From Candidatus Thioglobus sp. (GTDB lineage Bacteria; Pseudomonadota; Gammaproteobacteria; PS1; Thioglobaceae): a stretch of 15,007 nucleotides of DNA. The translations under genes were made by a program, and so were the position numbers. Below, piece by piece: positions 1-7,290 of the stretch (the first letter of the stretch is position 1; every line of letters starts with the position of its first letter). The notes beneath the pieces were generated by a model, which made no database searches, was not told where the DNA came from, and saw nothing but the letters and a program-made list of their open reading frames with translations. Where the stretch lies: NCBI GenBank assembly GCA_003978285.1, contig QOAB01000001.1:1-15007 (forward strand), in the 5' to 3' direction.

Positions 1-34
1 ACTCATGGTGGGGTAATACAATAATCTGTGGCAT
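1..34 (-). CDS. fdx: Isc-type [2Fe-2S] ferredoxin Fdx (5' end only)
   Basis: Only the first 11 codons are inside the window, reading MPQIIVLPHHE, and the gene continues past the left edge. This closely resembles the start of E. coli Fdx (MPKIVILPH). An AAGGA ribosome-binding site at 41-45 stands 6 bases before the ATG at 34-32. The gene follows hscA by 11 bases, which is its usual place at the end of isc operons. The family supplies electrons to IscU-based cluster assembly in the cytosol through a [2Fe-2S] centre. The cluster cysteines lie outside the window, so that part is inferred from the N-terminus and position. Confidence 0.85.
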   Translation of the reverse strand, partial: MPQIIVLPHHE

Positions 35-45
35 AAGGCTTCCTT

Positions 46-1890
46 TTAAAATTCGTCAACATTGTGGCCTTTCATGGCCTTCATAACCGTACTATTCATA
101 CGTATCTCTACAAACTCTTCACTGACTTTTTCTAGGTGATCAGTGGCAGTTTTAATAATTTTTTCATTGTCACTTTCACACACTTCTTCTAATTCTGTTC
201 TTGCTTTTAGTATTGCTTTAATCATTGACTCTTCTAGCAAATCTTTGTCTTTAGCTAGAGCTGAATCAATCGCTTCTAGTGTACGTTTGGCATCTACTTG
301 CATTTCATGCAACTGTCTAATTTCAATATCGTCTTTGGCAAATAAAACAGAGTCTTTGAGCATTTTTTCCATTTCGGCATCGGTTAAACCATAAGAAGGT
401 TTGATGGTTACGTCCGCCTTAACGCCAGAATTTTCCTCGGTTGCACTCACTGATAACAAGCCATCAGCATCCACTTGAAACTCAACACGAATGCGCGCAT
501 TGCCTGCTACCATTGGTGGAATACCTCTAAGCTCAAATTTACCTAATGAACGACAATCTCTCACCAATTCACGCTCACCTTGTAATACATGTACACTCAT
601 CGCGGTTTGACCATCCTTAAAGGTGGTAAATTCTTGTGCGCGGGCAATAGGTATGGTCGTGTTGCGGTGCACGACTTTTTCTACCAAACCACCCATGGTT
701 TCTAAGCCTAAAGATAAAGGCAATACGTCCAATAGCAACATGTCATCTTTTGACTTATTACCTGCCAAAAGGTTCGCCTGAATTGCTGCCCCTTTGGCCA
801 CGACTTCGTCTGGATTGATACTGCATAAAACCGGCTTGTTAAATAAATCACCGACCATTTCTCTTACTAATGGCATACGTGTAGAGCCACCCACCATAAC
901 TATATCTTTAATCTCGCTCATTTCCACTTCGGCATCTCTAACGGTGCGCTTGGTTAATAGCAAGGTGCGCTTAATCAAAGCTTTAGATAAAGACTCGAAC
1001 TTATCCTTGGTAATACGATAAGGCGCCTCTATGCAGTCAAATTCGGCATAATCGCTTTGTGTTAGGGTTTCCTTAGCTGTACGTGCAAATTGCTTAATTT
1101 TCTGCATCTGGGTCGGTGTTAGCTCACCCAAATCTAATGTGGCAATACAATCGTCAATAATCAGCTGGTCAAAGTCATCACCACCTAGTGCAGAGTCCCC
1201 ACCTGTAGCCAATACTTTAAATACACCTTTTTGAAAACTTAAAATAGAAATATCAAATGTACCGCCACCTAAGTCATAAATCGCATGAATACCCTCTTCA
1301 CCTGATTCTAAGCCATAAGCTACTGCTGCCGCTGTTGGTTCGTTAAGTAAACGCAATGTATTTAAACCTGCTAGGGTTGCTGCGTCTTTGGTGGCTTGGC
1401 GCTGTGCATCATTAAAATATGCGGGAACCGTAATGACAGCGCCAACCAGATCGCCTCCCAGTGCTTGTTCGGCTCTTTCTTTAAGTGATGATAAAATACT
1501 CGATGAAATTTCAACGGCGCTCAAATCACCCATGGCGGTATGAAACAAAACATTGTTGCCATTTTCAACCAATTGATAAGGGCAGTTCTTAAACTCAATG
1601 ACTTCTTTATAACCCAAACCCATAAATCGTTTAACCGAAACAATGGTATTGGTTGGATCAGTTTTTGCATACGGGCAGGCATCACAACCCACTGTGAGTT
1701 TATTATCTTTGCCGCAATGAACAACTGAAGGTAGAATCGCTTCATTATTCTCGTCAGTTAAGACGGTACTAACACCGCTCATAACTGAAGCTACTAGCGA
1801 ATTAGTCGTACCTAAATCAATACCGATTGCCAGTTTATGCTGGTGTGGTACGCTTGATTGCCCCGGCTCTGATATTTGTAATAATGCCAT
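46..1890 (-). CDS. hscA: Fe-S cluster assembly Hsp70 chaperone HscA
   Basis: HscA is the specialised cytosolic Hsp70 that, with HscB, binds IscU and drives cluster transfer to acceptor proteins using ATP. The protein has 614 residues, against about 616 in E. coli. The N-terminus [10 protein letters not shown] is typical of HscA and separates it from DnaK. The nucleotide-binding domain has the phosphate-1 loop GIDLGTTNS at residues 23-31, the phosphate-2 motif [11 protein letters not shown] and the adenosine motif VGGSTRMP. The substrate-binding domain follows, from about [12 protein letters not shown], and ends in a helical lid. The DnaK-type EEVD-like acidic tail is absent, as expected for HscA. 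It starts 8 bases after the hscB stop, with only a weak ribosome-binding site, and lies in the isc operon between hscB and fdx. Identification is firm from both sequence and order. Confidence 0.97.
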   Translation of the reverse strand: MALLQISEPGQSSVPHQHKLAIGIDLGTTNSLVASVMSGVSTVLTDENNEAILPSVVHCGKDNKLTVGCDACPYAKTDPTNTIVSVKRFMGLGYKEVIEFKNCPYQLVENGNNVLFHTAMGDLSAVEISSSILSSLKERAEQALGGDLVGAVITVPAYFNDAQRQATKDAATLAGLNTLRLLNEPTAAAVAYGLESGEEGIHAIYDLGGGTFDISILSFQKGVFKVLATGGDSALGGDDFDQLIIDDCIATLDLGELTPTQMQKIKQFARTAKETLTQSDYAEFDCIEAPYRITKDKFESLSKALIKRTLLLTKRTVRDAEVEMSEIKDIVMVGGSTRMPLVREMVGDLFNKPVLCSINPDEVVAKGAAIQANLLAGNKSKDDMLLLDVLPLSLGLETMGGLVEKVVHRNTTIPIARAQEFTTFKDGQTAMSVHVLQGERELVRDCRSLGKFELRGIPPMVAGNARIRVEFQVDADGLLSVSATEENSGVKADVTIKPSYGLTDAEMEKMLKDSVLFAKDDIEIRQLHEMQVDAKRTLEAIDSALAKDKDLLEESMIKAILKARTELEEVCESDNEKIIKTATDHLEKVSEEFVEIRMNSTVMKAMKGHNVDEF

Positions 1891-1898
1891 ATTCTATT

Positions 1899-2411
1899 CT
1901 AAAGCCATTCATCCATCAGTTGGTTAGCTTGTACATTCAACTGTGTATAAAACTTTAATTCTCTCACTAGGTTCTTAATTTTAGAAAAATCATCAAGCTC
2001 AAATAATTGGCTAATTTGTTCTATATTTTGTGTCACCTTCTGACTCACTTGTTCAATAAAATCATCGAGTGCTGATTCGTCTTTAACTCCTTCTAACGAT
2101 TCTAATTGCTCTCTTAAGGCGATTTGATTCATCAAAAAGTCTATGTCCATTTGTGTGTCTTTCTCATCAAAGGCATTAATGTCTTGTAATTCTAACAAGT
2201 AGGTTGCTCGCAACAAAGGAGATTTTAACGTGTCATACGCCGTATTGATAAGTGATGTGTTCTGTAAGGCAATAGATTTTTCTTTATCACTTTTAGTGAC
2301 AAACTTATCCGGATGAAATACCGAAATTTGTGACTGATAAGCCTGCTCTAGGCTGGTTAAATCTATTGCAAAATCAGCATCTAAAGAGAATAACTCAAAG
2401 TAGTTTTGCAT
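1899..2411 (-). CDS. hscB: Fe-S assembly J-domain co-chaperone HscB
   Basis: HscB is the J-type co-chaperone that delivers IscU to HscA and stimulates its ATPase. The 170-residue length matches the family (about 171). The N-terminal J-domain begins NYFELFSL and carries the essential HPDK motif at residues 33-36. The C-terminal three-helix part, with FLMNQIALREQLE, corresponds to the IscU-binding domain. The start is well supported because the YFELF motif comes within the first eight residues, as in homologues. There is no Shine-Dalgarno sequence before the ATG. The 12 bases between the iscA stop and this start are instead pyrimidine-rich (CTCCTTTCC), so translation may depend on ribosomes arriving from iscA. 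It lies in the isc operon between iscA and hscA. Confidence 0.96.
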   Translation of the reverse strand: MQNYFELFSLDADFAIDLTSLEQAYQSQISVFHPDKFVTKSDKEKSIALQNTSLINTAYDTLKSPLLRATYLLELQDINAFDEKDTQMDIDFLMNQIALREQLESLEGVKDESALDDFIEQVSQKVTQNIEQISQLFELDDFSKIKNLVRELKFYTQLNVQANQLMDEWL

Positions 2412-2423
2412 AGCGGAAAGGAG

Positions 2424-2747
2424 CTAAACGGTGAATGATTCGCCGCAACCACATTCGGCCTTAGCATTCGGATTGTTAAATTCAAATCCTTCGTTTAAAC
2501 CTTCTTTAACAAAATCAATCTCAGTGCCATCGATATAAATTAGACTCTTAGCATCAACAATTACCTTAACACCATTATCTTTAAAAATGGTATCGTCTTC
2601 ATTGACAGCATCCACGAACTCAATGTTATAACCTAAACCAGAACAGCCGGTGGTTTGCACAGACAAACGAATACCAACACCCGAACCACGACTGGACAAA
2701 AATCCTGCCATACGCTCAGACGCTTCTTTCGTTAACGTAATCGCCAT
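2424..2747 (-). CDS. iscA: A-type Fe-S carrier protein IscA
   Basis: IscA is an A-type carrier that binds iron or an Fe-S cluster and passes it to target proteins. At 107 residues it is the same length as E. coli IscA. The three conserved cysteines are at the canonical positions: Cys35 in TTGCSGLGY, and Cys99 and Cys101 in the C-terminal CGCGESF motif. Nine bases separate it from the iscU stop, and an AAGG motif straddling that stop provides a modest ribosome-binding site. ErpA and SufA share the same fold and motif, but the position directly after iscU and the length favour IscA. Confidence 0.95.
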   Translation of the reverse strand: MAITLTKEASERMAGFLSSRGSGVGIRLSVQTTGCSGLGYNIEFVDAVNEDDTIFKDNGVKVIVDAKSLIYIDGTEIDFVKEGLNEGFEFNNPNAKAECGCGESFTV

Positions 2748-2756
2748 TTTATGCCT

Positions 2757-3134
2757 TTACGCTTTACTCTTAATGTCGTTAATCGCAGCTTTAATTGCAT
2801 CTTCAGCCAACACTGAACAGTGAATCTTAACCGGAGGTAGCGCTAACTCTTCAGCAATGTCAGTGTTTTTAATTTGTGCAGCTTCGTCTAGTGTCTTGCC
2901 TTTAACCCATTCGGTTAATAGCGAACTTGAAGCAATAGCCGAACCACAACCATAAGTTTTGAATTTTGCATCTTCAATCACGCCATCGTCATTAATTTGA
3001 ATTTGTAAGCGCATTACATCACCACAAGCCGGTGCACCCACCATGCCAGTACCTACGTTTTTAGCGTCTTTATCTAATACACCCACATTGCGTGGATTTT
3101 CATAATGATCGAGTACTTTTTCACCATATGCCAT
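2757..3134 (-). CDS. iscU: Fe-S cluster scaffold protein IscU
   Basis: IscU is the scaffold on which [2Fe-2S] and [4Fe-4S] clusters are built from IscS-derived sulfur. The 125-residue protein has all three ligand cysteines at E. coli numbering: Cys37 in GAPACGD, Cys63 in YGCGSA and Cys106 in KIHCSVL. Asp39 is also present. The HscA recognition motif LPPVK is intact at residues 99-103, which agrees with hscA and hscB being in the same operon. An AGGAG ribosome-binding site lies 7 bases before the ATG. The 77-base gap from iscS is the longest inside this isc operon and holds a repeated 9-mer and a short candidate upstream frame, described under findings. Confidence 0.97.
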   Translation of the reverse strand: MAYGEKVLDHYENPRNVGVLDKDAKNVGTGMVGAPACGDVMRLQIQINDDGVIEDAKFKTYGCGSAIASSSLLTEWVKGKTLDEAAQIKNTDIAEELALPPVKIHCSVLAEDAIKAAINDIKSKA

Positions 3135-3211
3135 CTTATTTCTCCTAATAATCCTTTTGTTGTCATTCTAACCCTTTATTGGCTAGATAATCCTTATATT
3201 TTGTATAGTAA

Positions 3212-4426
3212 TCAGTGTGCAGCCCACTCAACTTTACTAATATCAATTCCATCTTTAAACATATCCCATAATGGCGATAAATCACGTAATTTTTGCACCT
3301 TGTCACGAACCAACACAATGGCTTTATCAATGTCTGCTTCAGTCGTGTAACGACCAATACTAAAACGAATAGAACTGTGTGCTAATTCATCATTCAAACC
3401 TAGAGCGCGTAATACATACGATGGCTCAAGACTGGCTGATGTACAAGCAGAGCCAGAAGACACCGCAATAGAGTTAATTGCCATCATCAACGACTCACCT
3501 TCTACATAGTTAAAGCTAATGTTAAGGTTGCCTGAAATGCGCTGATCCAAATCACCATTGACTTGCACCTCTTCCATGTCAACAAAACCTGCTAACAAAC
3601 GATCACGTAACACTTTAAATCTTGCATTTTCTTCCACCATCTCTGCCTCAGCAATAGCAAAAGCCTCCCCCATACCAACAATTTGGTGTGTGGCTAAGGT
3701 GCCTGAACGCATACCGCGCTCATGACCACCACCGTGCATTTGTGCTTCGATACGAACACGTGGCTTACGACGCACATACAAAGCGCCCATACCTTTAGGG
3801 CCGTAAATCTTATGTGCTGAAAAACTCATTAAATCAACCGGTAGCGTTGATAAATCAATCGCTACCTTGCCAGCAGCTTGAGCTGCATCAACGTGGAAAA
3901 ATACTTTACGCTCACGACAAATATTGCCAATGGCTTCAATATCTTGAATCACGCCAATTTCATTATTCACGTGCATGATAGACACTAATAATGTTTGATC
4001 AGTAATCGCAGCTTTTAAAACGGCTAAATCCAACAGACCGTTTGGCATTGGGTCTAAATAAGTCACTTCATAACCTTCCCTTTCTAGCTGACGACATGTA
4101 TCTAATACAGCCTTATGCTCAGTTTTAAGGGTAATAATATGATTGCCTTTTTTCTTATAAAAATGGGCAATACCTTTAATTGCTAAGTTGTTTGCTTCAG
4201 TAGCACCTGAAGTCCAAACGATTTCTCTTGGGTCTGCACCCACCAAGCTAGCCACTTGTTTTCTGGCATTTTTCACTGCGGTATCTGCCTGCCAGCCGTA
4301 ATAATGAGAATTCGAAGCTGGGTTACCAAAATCGCCATCCATGGTTAAGTATTTCATCATCATTGAAGCAACACGCTTATCCACCGGCGTAGTTGCTGAA
4401 TAATCCATATAAGTAGGTACTGACAT
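3212..4426 (-). CDS. iscS: Cysteine desulfurase IscS
   Basis: IscS is a pyridoxal-phosphate enzyme that converts L-cysteine to L-alanine and leaves a persulfide sulfur for IscU and for tRNA thiolation enzymes. It has 404 residues, equal to E. coli IscS. His104 (KTEH) stacks on the cofactor, Lys206 in SFSAHK forms the Schiff base, and Cys328 in SSGSACTS carries the persulfide. The C-terminal region that contacts IscU and sulfur-accepting proteins is present, and the protein ends in WAAH. The start is 5 bases after the iscR stop, so the two genes are almost certainly co-transcribed and translationally close. The upstream cysE and the nearby TtcA-family gene would supply cysteine and use sulfur, respectively. 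Confidence 0.98.
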   Translation of the reverse strand: MSVPTYMDYSATTPVDKRVASMMMKYLTMDGDFGNPASNSHYYGWQADTAVKNARKQVASLVGADPREIVWTSGATEANNLAIKGIAHFYKKKGNHIITLKTEHKAVLDTCRQLEREGYEVTYLDPMPNGLLDLAVLKAAITDQTLLVSIMHVNNEIGVIQDIEAIGNICRERKVFFHVDAAQAAGKVAIDLSTLPVDLMSFSAHKIYGPKGMGALYVRRKPRVRIEAQMHGGGHERGMRSGTLATHQIVGMGEAFAIAEAEMVEENARFKVLRDRLLAGFVDMEEVQVNGDLDQRISGNLNISFNYVEGESLMMAINSIAVSSGSACTSASLEPSYVLRALGLNDELAHSSIRFSIGRYTTEADIDKAIVLVRDKVQKLRDLSPLWDMFKDGIDISKVEWAAH

Positions 4427-4431
4427 ATTCT

Positions 4432-4851
4432 TTATAGTCCTTTGTTTAATTGGTGATCATCGATCACTTGTTGTAAATTCTTACTGCTTAAAAATGTTCT
4501 AATTTGGTCACTCACTTCACACCAAAGCTGGTGAGAAATACACTGTTTACCACTATGACAAGTACTCATTCCTTTGCAACGACGAAGATCGATGTTTTCA
4601 TCAACCGCTTCAATAATTTGCGTCAAAGTAATGTCTTCAGCTGCCGTGTCTAGCAAATAACCACCACCAGGTCCACGCACACTTTTAACCAGTGCTGCTT
4701 TTCTAAGTTTGGCGAATAATTGTTCAAGATAAGACAATGAGATGTTTTGTCTTTGCGAGATAATATCGAGCGTAATAGGCTTTCCAGTACTATTAGATGC
4801 TAGATCTAACATGGCTGTTACAGCGTAACGACCTTTTGTTGTTAATTGCAT
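4432..4851 (-). CDS. iscR: Rrf2-family Fe-S transcriptional regulator IscR
   Basis: IscR is a [2Fe-2S] DNA-binding regulator. In its holo form it represses the isc operon, and expression rises when clusters are scarce. The N-terminal winged helix-turn-helix spans about residues 1-70 and opens with [16 protein letters not shown], very close to E. coli. The conserved [11 protein letters not shown] segment is present. The cluster ligands Cys92, Cys98, Cys104 and His107 are all present at E. coli spacing, so cluster sensing should be intact. At 139 residues it is shorter than E. coli IscR (about 162) and lacks the non-conserved C-terminal tail. An AAGGA ribosome-binding site at 4857-4861 stands 5 bases before the ATG. 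It is the first gene of the isc operon and has its own promoter, with a candidate autoregulatory site upstream. Confidence 0.96.
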   Translation of the reverse strand: MQLTTKGRYAVTAMLDLASNSTGKPITLDIISQRQNISLSYLEQLFAKLRKAALVKSVRGPGGGYLLDTAAEDITLTQIIEAVDENIDLRRCKGMSTCHSGKQCISHQLWCEVSDQIRTFLSSKNLQQVIDDHQLNKGL

Positions 4852-4879
4852 ACTAGTCCTTAATTTTTAACAGGGTATT

Positions 4880-4909
4880 ATTATATACTTAACCTAGTAT
4901 TTTAGTCAA
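4880..4909 (-). promoter_or_regulatory. sigma70-type promoter of the isc operon
   Basis: On the minus strand a -35 box TTGACT (4909-4904) and a perfect -10 box TATAAT (4885-4880) are separated by 18 bases. Transcription would start near 4872-4874, giving an untranslated leader of about 22 bases that contains the iscR ribosome-binding site. It lies in the 109-base gap between cysE and iscR, with a T-rich stretch just upstream. The boxes are seen directly; the start point is inferred. Confidence 0.75.
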
Positions 4910-4913
4910 GTAA
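4889..4913. promoter_or_regulatory. candidate type 1 IscR binding site over the -35 box
   Basis: The 25 bases resemble the E. coli type 1 IscR consensus as I remember it (ATASYYGACT-RWWW-YAGTCRRSTAT), with about 20 of 25 positions agreeing. The half containing TTTAGTCAAGTAA is strong and the other half is degenerate. A second partial half, ATACTTAAC, begins at 4885. The site covers the -35 box and the start of the spacer, where bound holo-IscR would block polymerase, as in E. coli. The consensus is recalled rather than looked up, so this is a moderate inference. Confidence 0.5.
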
Positions 4914-4960
4914 AAAAACCCTACTTTATACAAGGAGCTTATAAATAAATAAAAGGTTTC

Positions 4961-5659
4961 TTACTTACTTTCGATTTCTAGCTTATCAACGTCGATATCG
5001 TCTTGGTCTTTAATATCCAATTTTTTAGAGACGATATTAAGTTGTTCGTCCATATCGTGAATATGTGACAAAATTGAATTAATGGCTTTAACCGTAGGAT
5101 CATCTACATCAGTGCTCACTGCATAAGATTCAAAATGATCGGTTTGTGTTTTAGAGTCTTTTAACACGCGCGCAGGCACACCAACGACAGTTTGAGCGTT
5201 ATCAACTGATTTGACCACCACTGAATTAGAGCCTACGCGTACATCATCACCCAAAATAATAGGGCCCAAGATCTTGGCGCCAGCGCCAATCACCACATTA
5301 TTACCTAAGGTTGGATGGCGCTTGCCTTTTTTCCAAGTGGTGCCACCTAAAGTAACCCCATGATAAAGCGTACAATCATCACCAATTTCAGCCGTTTCAC
5401 CGATGACAACACCCATACCATGGTCGATAAAGAAACGTCGGCCAATCACCGCACCAGGATGAATTTCAACACCAGTAATCCACCTGGCTAACATTGAGAT
5501 AAATCTGGCTAACCACTTAAGCTTTAACAACCATAGGCGGTGCGTCAGACGATAAAACAGCATCGCCTGCACGCCCGAATAACAAGTAATTATTTCAAAA
5601 GTATTTCTTGCCGCAGGGTCGCGATCAAATACACTTTGAATGTCTTCAATAAATTTCAT
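4961..5659 (-). CDS. cysE: Serine O-acetyltransferase CysE
   Basis: CysE transfers an acetyl group from acetyl-CoA to L-serine, giving O-acetylserine, the carbon skeleton for cysteine. The start fits the short bacterial/NifP-type family, with [12 protein letters not shown] near the N-terminus and a helical domain to about residue 62. A left-handed beta-helix of hexapeptide repeats follows. The likely catalytic His80 lies in [13 protein letters not shown], and His115 in KRHPTLG completes the active-site pair. The conserved GVPARVL closes the helix at residues 160-166. The remaining 66 residues form an acidic tail ending in ESK. The terminal isoleucine used by many CysE proteins to dock into CysK is missing, so that complex may not form in the usual way. 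No Shine-Dalgarno sequence precedes the ATG. Its place next to iscR suggests cysteine supply for IscS, as for cysE2 of Azotobacter. Confidence 0.93.
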   Translation of the reverse strand: MKFIEDIQSVFDRDPAARNTFEIITCYSGVQAMLFYRLTHRLWLLKLKWLARFISMLARWITGVEIHPGAVIGRRFFIDHGMGVVIGETAEIGDDCTLYHGVTLGGTTWKKGKRHPTLGNNVVIGAGAKILGPIILGDDVRVGSNSVVVKSVDNAQTVVGVPARVLKDSKTQTDHFESYAVSTDVDDPTVKAINSILSHIHDMDEQLNIVSKKLDIKDQDDIDVDKLEIESK

Positions 5660-5665
5660 GGGCAG

Positions 5666-5674
5666 ATTATATCA
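5666..5674 (-). promoter_or_regulatory. extended -10 promoter of cysE
   Basis: The minus strand reads TGATATAAT, a perfect extended -10 element (TGnTATAAT), in the 49-base gap between the acyltransferase gene and cysE. There is no good -35 box, which an extended -10 can compensate for. The -10 ends 6 bases before the cysE ATG, so transcription would begin at or within a base or two of the start codon. That would give a leaderless or nearly leaderless message. Confidence 0.55.
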
Positions 5675-5708
5675 TAGAGCACTTATAAACTTAATAAGGC
5701 ATCTTTAA

Positions 5709-6548
5709 TCAATAATCAATAACGGATCTGAAACGTTTATAGTTCCATAAATATTGCTCAGGCCTGGTCTTAACTAAACTTTCAATCGTCTGATTCATCA
5801 ACACCACATCATCTTTAAGTTCGCCAGAATCCGACAAAATGTTCACAGGTTCTAAGTTTAATTCGTAGCCTTTACCTTTTTCTAATCGAGTTGCCCAAGT
5901 TAGCAACACTTTGGCATTATTCTTTCTAACAAGCTTAGCCAGTAGTGTCATGGTACGTGCATCATGATTAAAAAATGGTGCCAAGATACCACCCTCTTCC
6001 CCAGGGTCCTGGTCTGGCAAAATACCAATTAAATCACCTTTAAATAAGGCACGCTGCAATTTAATCACGCCTTTCTTATCAGCCGTTGCCATCGACAAAT
6101 CACCCTGTTGTCTTTTAGAAATCAAGCATTCTTCCTGCTCAGACTTTCTCAGTGGCTTGTATAAAAATGTCACTGGTTTGGTTAATGATAACACTCTACC
6201 TGTAATTTCCCAACAGCCAAAATGTGGCACCAATAATATAACCGGTGAGTCACTCTTTAAATGCGCCATACCTGTTGTCTTAGTAATGTATGTGGCATTA
6301 TTTTTAAAACTATTAAACCAAATAAAGCCAGACTCACTCAAGCCTTTGCCGGTTTCAATTAGAGATTTTTTAACAAGGTTTTGTTGCTCCATATCGCTTA
6401 AATCAGGAAAACAAGTTTGTATATTTTTACTTACAACCTTTTTAGAATCACTGTTCGTCAAATACAAATATCGACCAACTGTAGCGCCAATAAAATGATT
6501 AAGCCTCAATGGTAAAATTGAAAAAAAAGTTAAAATAAATTTAATCAT
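5709..6548 (-). CDS. LpxL/HtrB-family lipid A acyltransferase
   Basis: This protein belongs to the lysophospholipid acyltransferase family that adds a secondary acyl chain to lipid A or its Kdo-linked precursor at the inner face of the inner membrane. At 279 residues it is slightly shorter than E. coli LpxL (306). The catalytic HX4E motif is VPHFGCWE, with His109 and Glu114. The family block LPDQDPGEEGG is at about 178-187, and RPEQYLWNYKRFR closes the domain at 262-274. The hydrophobic N-terminus (IKFILTFFSILPL) is a likely membrane anchor. The start overlaps the upstream TtcA-family gene by 8 bases, with AAGGA 8 bases before the ATG. I cannot tell LpxL from LpxM or LpxP by eye, so no symbol is given. 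Confidence 0.88.
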   Translation of the reverse strand: MIKFILTFFSILPLRLNHFIGATVGRYLYLTNSDSKKVVSKNIQTCFPDLSDMEQQNLVKKSLIETGKGLSESGFIWFNSFKNNATYITKTTGMAHLKSDSPVILLVPHFGCWEITGRVLSLTKPVTFLYKPLRKSEQEECLISKRQQGDLSMATADKKGVIKLQRALFKGDLIGILPDQDPGEEGGILAPFFNHDARTMTLLAKLVRKNNAKVLLTWATRLEKGKGYELNLEPVNILSDSGELKDDVVLMNQTIESLVKTRPEQYLWNYKRFRSVIDY

Positions 6549-7290
6549 CGATCAAATCCTTGGTTTCATCCAGCATAGGTTTCATTGCGCTGAGCAGGTT
6601 TTTATACAGATTGGGAATGCGCTTTTCTTCTTCTAACAACCATTGTTTAAAATATTCTCGCTCAGTCGGCATACTAAAGCAGGCTGGACATGAATCAGCA
6701 ATCACAGGTAAATCAGCTGTTTTAGCAAAATCGGCCAATTGGCGCTCACGCACATAGACCATTGGGCGAATAATACGCAAATCTTTTGCGTCATTAATAT
6801 AGTGCGCTTTCATGGTTTGAATCTTACCATTGTGACACATTGACATCATTAAACTCTCGCTCAAATCATCTAAATGTTGGCCCAAAGCTAAAACGTTATA
6901 ACCCTCTCTTCTGGCTACTTTATACATCAAGCCGCGCTTAATTCGAGAGCAAAATGAACAATAAGAATCTCCTTTCATGCTTTCTTTGGCTTGCTCCATA
7001 ATCGGAAATTCTTCAAAAAAATAAGGTGTGTCAAATTGCTTAAAAAAAGACTCAAGCGCTTGCGGCTCAAAACCCTCAACTTGAGGATCAATCGTGACAA
7101 CACCCAATTCAAACTTAACTGGAGAATGACGCTGAAAATGACGCAAAATGTGGAATAAACTCAAAGAGTCTTTACCACCAGAAACTGCCAATAATATTTT
7201 ATCACCCGCTTTAATCATGCCAAAATCACTAATGGCACGGCCAACAGGTTTAACCAATAATTTAGGTAAATTTAGTCGTGGTAAAACCAT
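6541..7290 (-). CDS. tRNA 2-thiocytidine biosynthesis TtcA-family protein
   Basis: This is a PP-loop ATPase of the TtcA group, whose founding member thiolates cytidine 32 in tRNA using ATP, an Fe-S cluster and sulfur from IscS. The PP-loop SGGKDS is at residues 37-42. Two CxxC pairs are present, CSFC at 111-114 and CPAC at 201-204, and GQHLDDLSES corresponds to the TtcA GHHRDD region. At 249 residues it is shorter than E. coli TtcA (about 311). The second cysteine pair is followed by FSMP rather than the GSQPN of classic TtcA, so it may be a sister subgroup with a different target. The start overlaps the M61 peptidase gene by 19 bases. Dependence on the neighbouring isc genes is an inference from the family. 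Confidence 0.82.
   Translation of the reverse strand: MVLPRLNLPKLLVKPVGRAISDFGMIKAGDKILLAVSGGKDSLSLFHILRHFQRHSPVKFELGVVTIDPQVEGFEPQALESFFKQFDTPYFFEEFPIMEQAKESMKGDSYCSFCSRIKRGLMYKVARREGYNVLALGQHLDDLSESLMMSMCHNGKIQTMKAHYINDAKDLRIIRPMVYVRERQLADFAKTADLPVIADSCPACFSMPTEREYFKQWLLEEEKRIPNLYKNLLSAMKPMLDETKDLIDD

Noticed and set aside
143..394. Plus-strand open frame of 83 codons opposite hscA, and similar plus-strand frames elsewhere
   Set aside because: They lie opposite strongly conserved minus-strand genes, have low-complexity Ser/Leu-rich translations and show no convincing starts. They are shadows.
1521..1745. Minus-strand frame of 74 codons inside hscA in another frame
   Set aside because: It overlaps the conserved HscA ATPase domain, has no recognisable protein features and no ribosome-binding context.
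2415..2470. GGAAAGGAG on the plus strand followed by GTG/ATG, suggesting an antisense gene over iscA
   Set aside because: The ATG frame ends after 9 codons and the GTG frame after about 35, both inside conserved iscA sequence on the other strand.
3163..3357. Minus-strand frame of 64 codons across the iscS end and the gap to iscU
   Set aside because: Most of it overlaps the conserved C-terminus of IscS in another frame and it has no family resemblance.
4911..4959. Possible terminator after cysE: AAACC near 4959-4955 could pair with GGTTT near 4920-4916, followed by a run of T
   Set aside because: Only five firm pairs with two G-C, a long loop, and the T run overlaps the stem. It is too weak to call a terminator.
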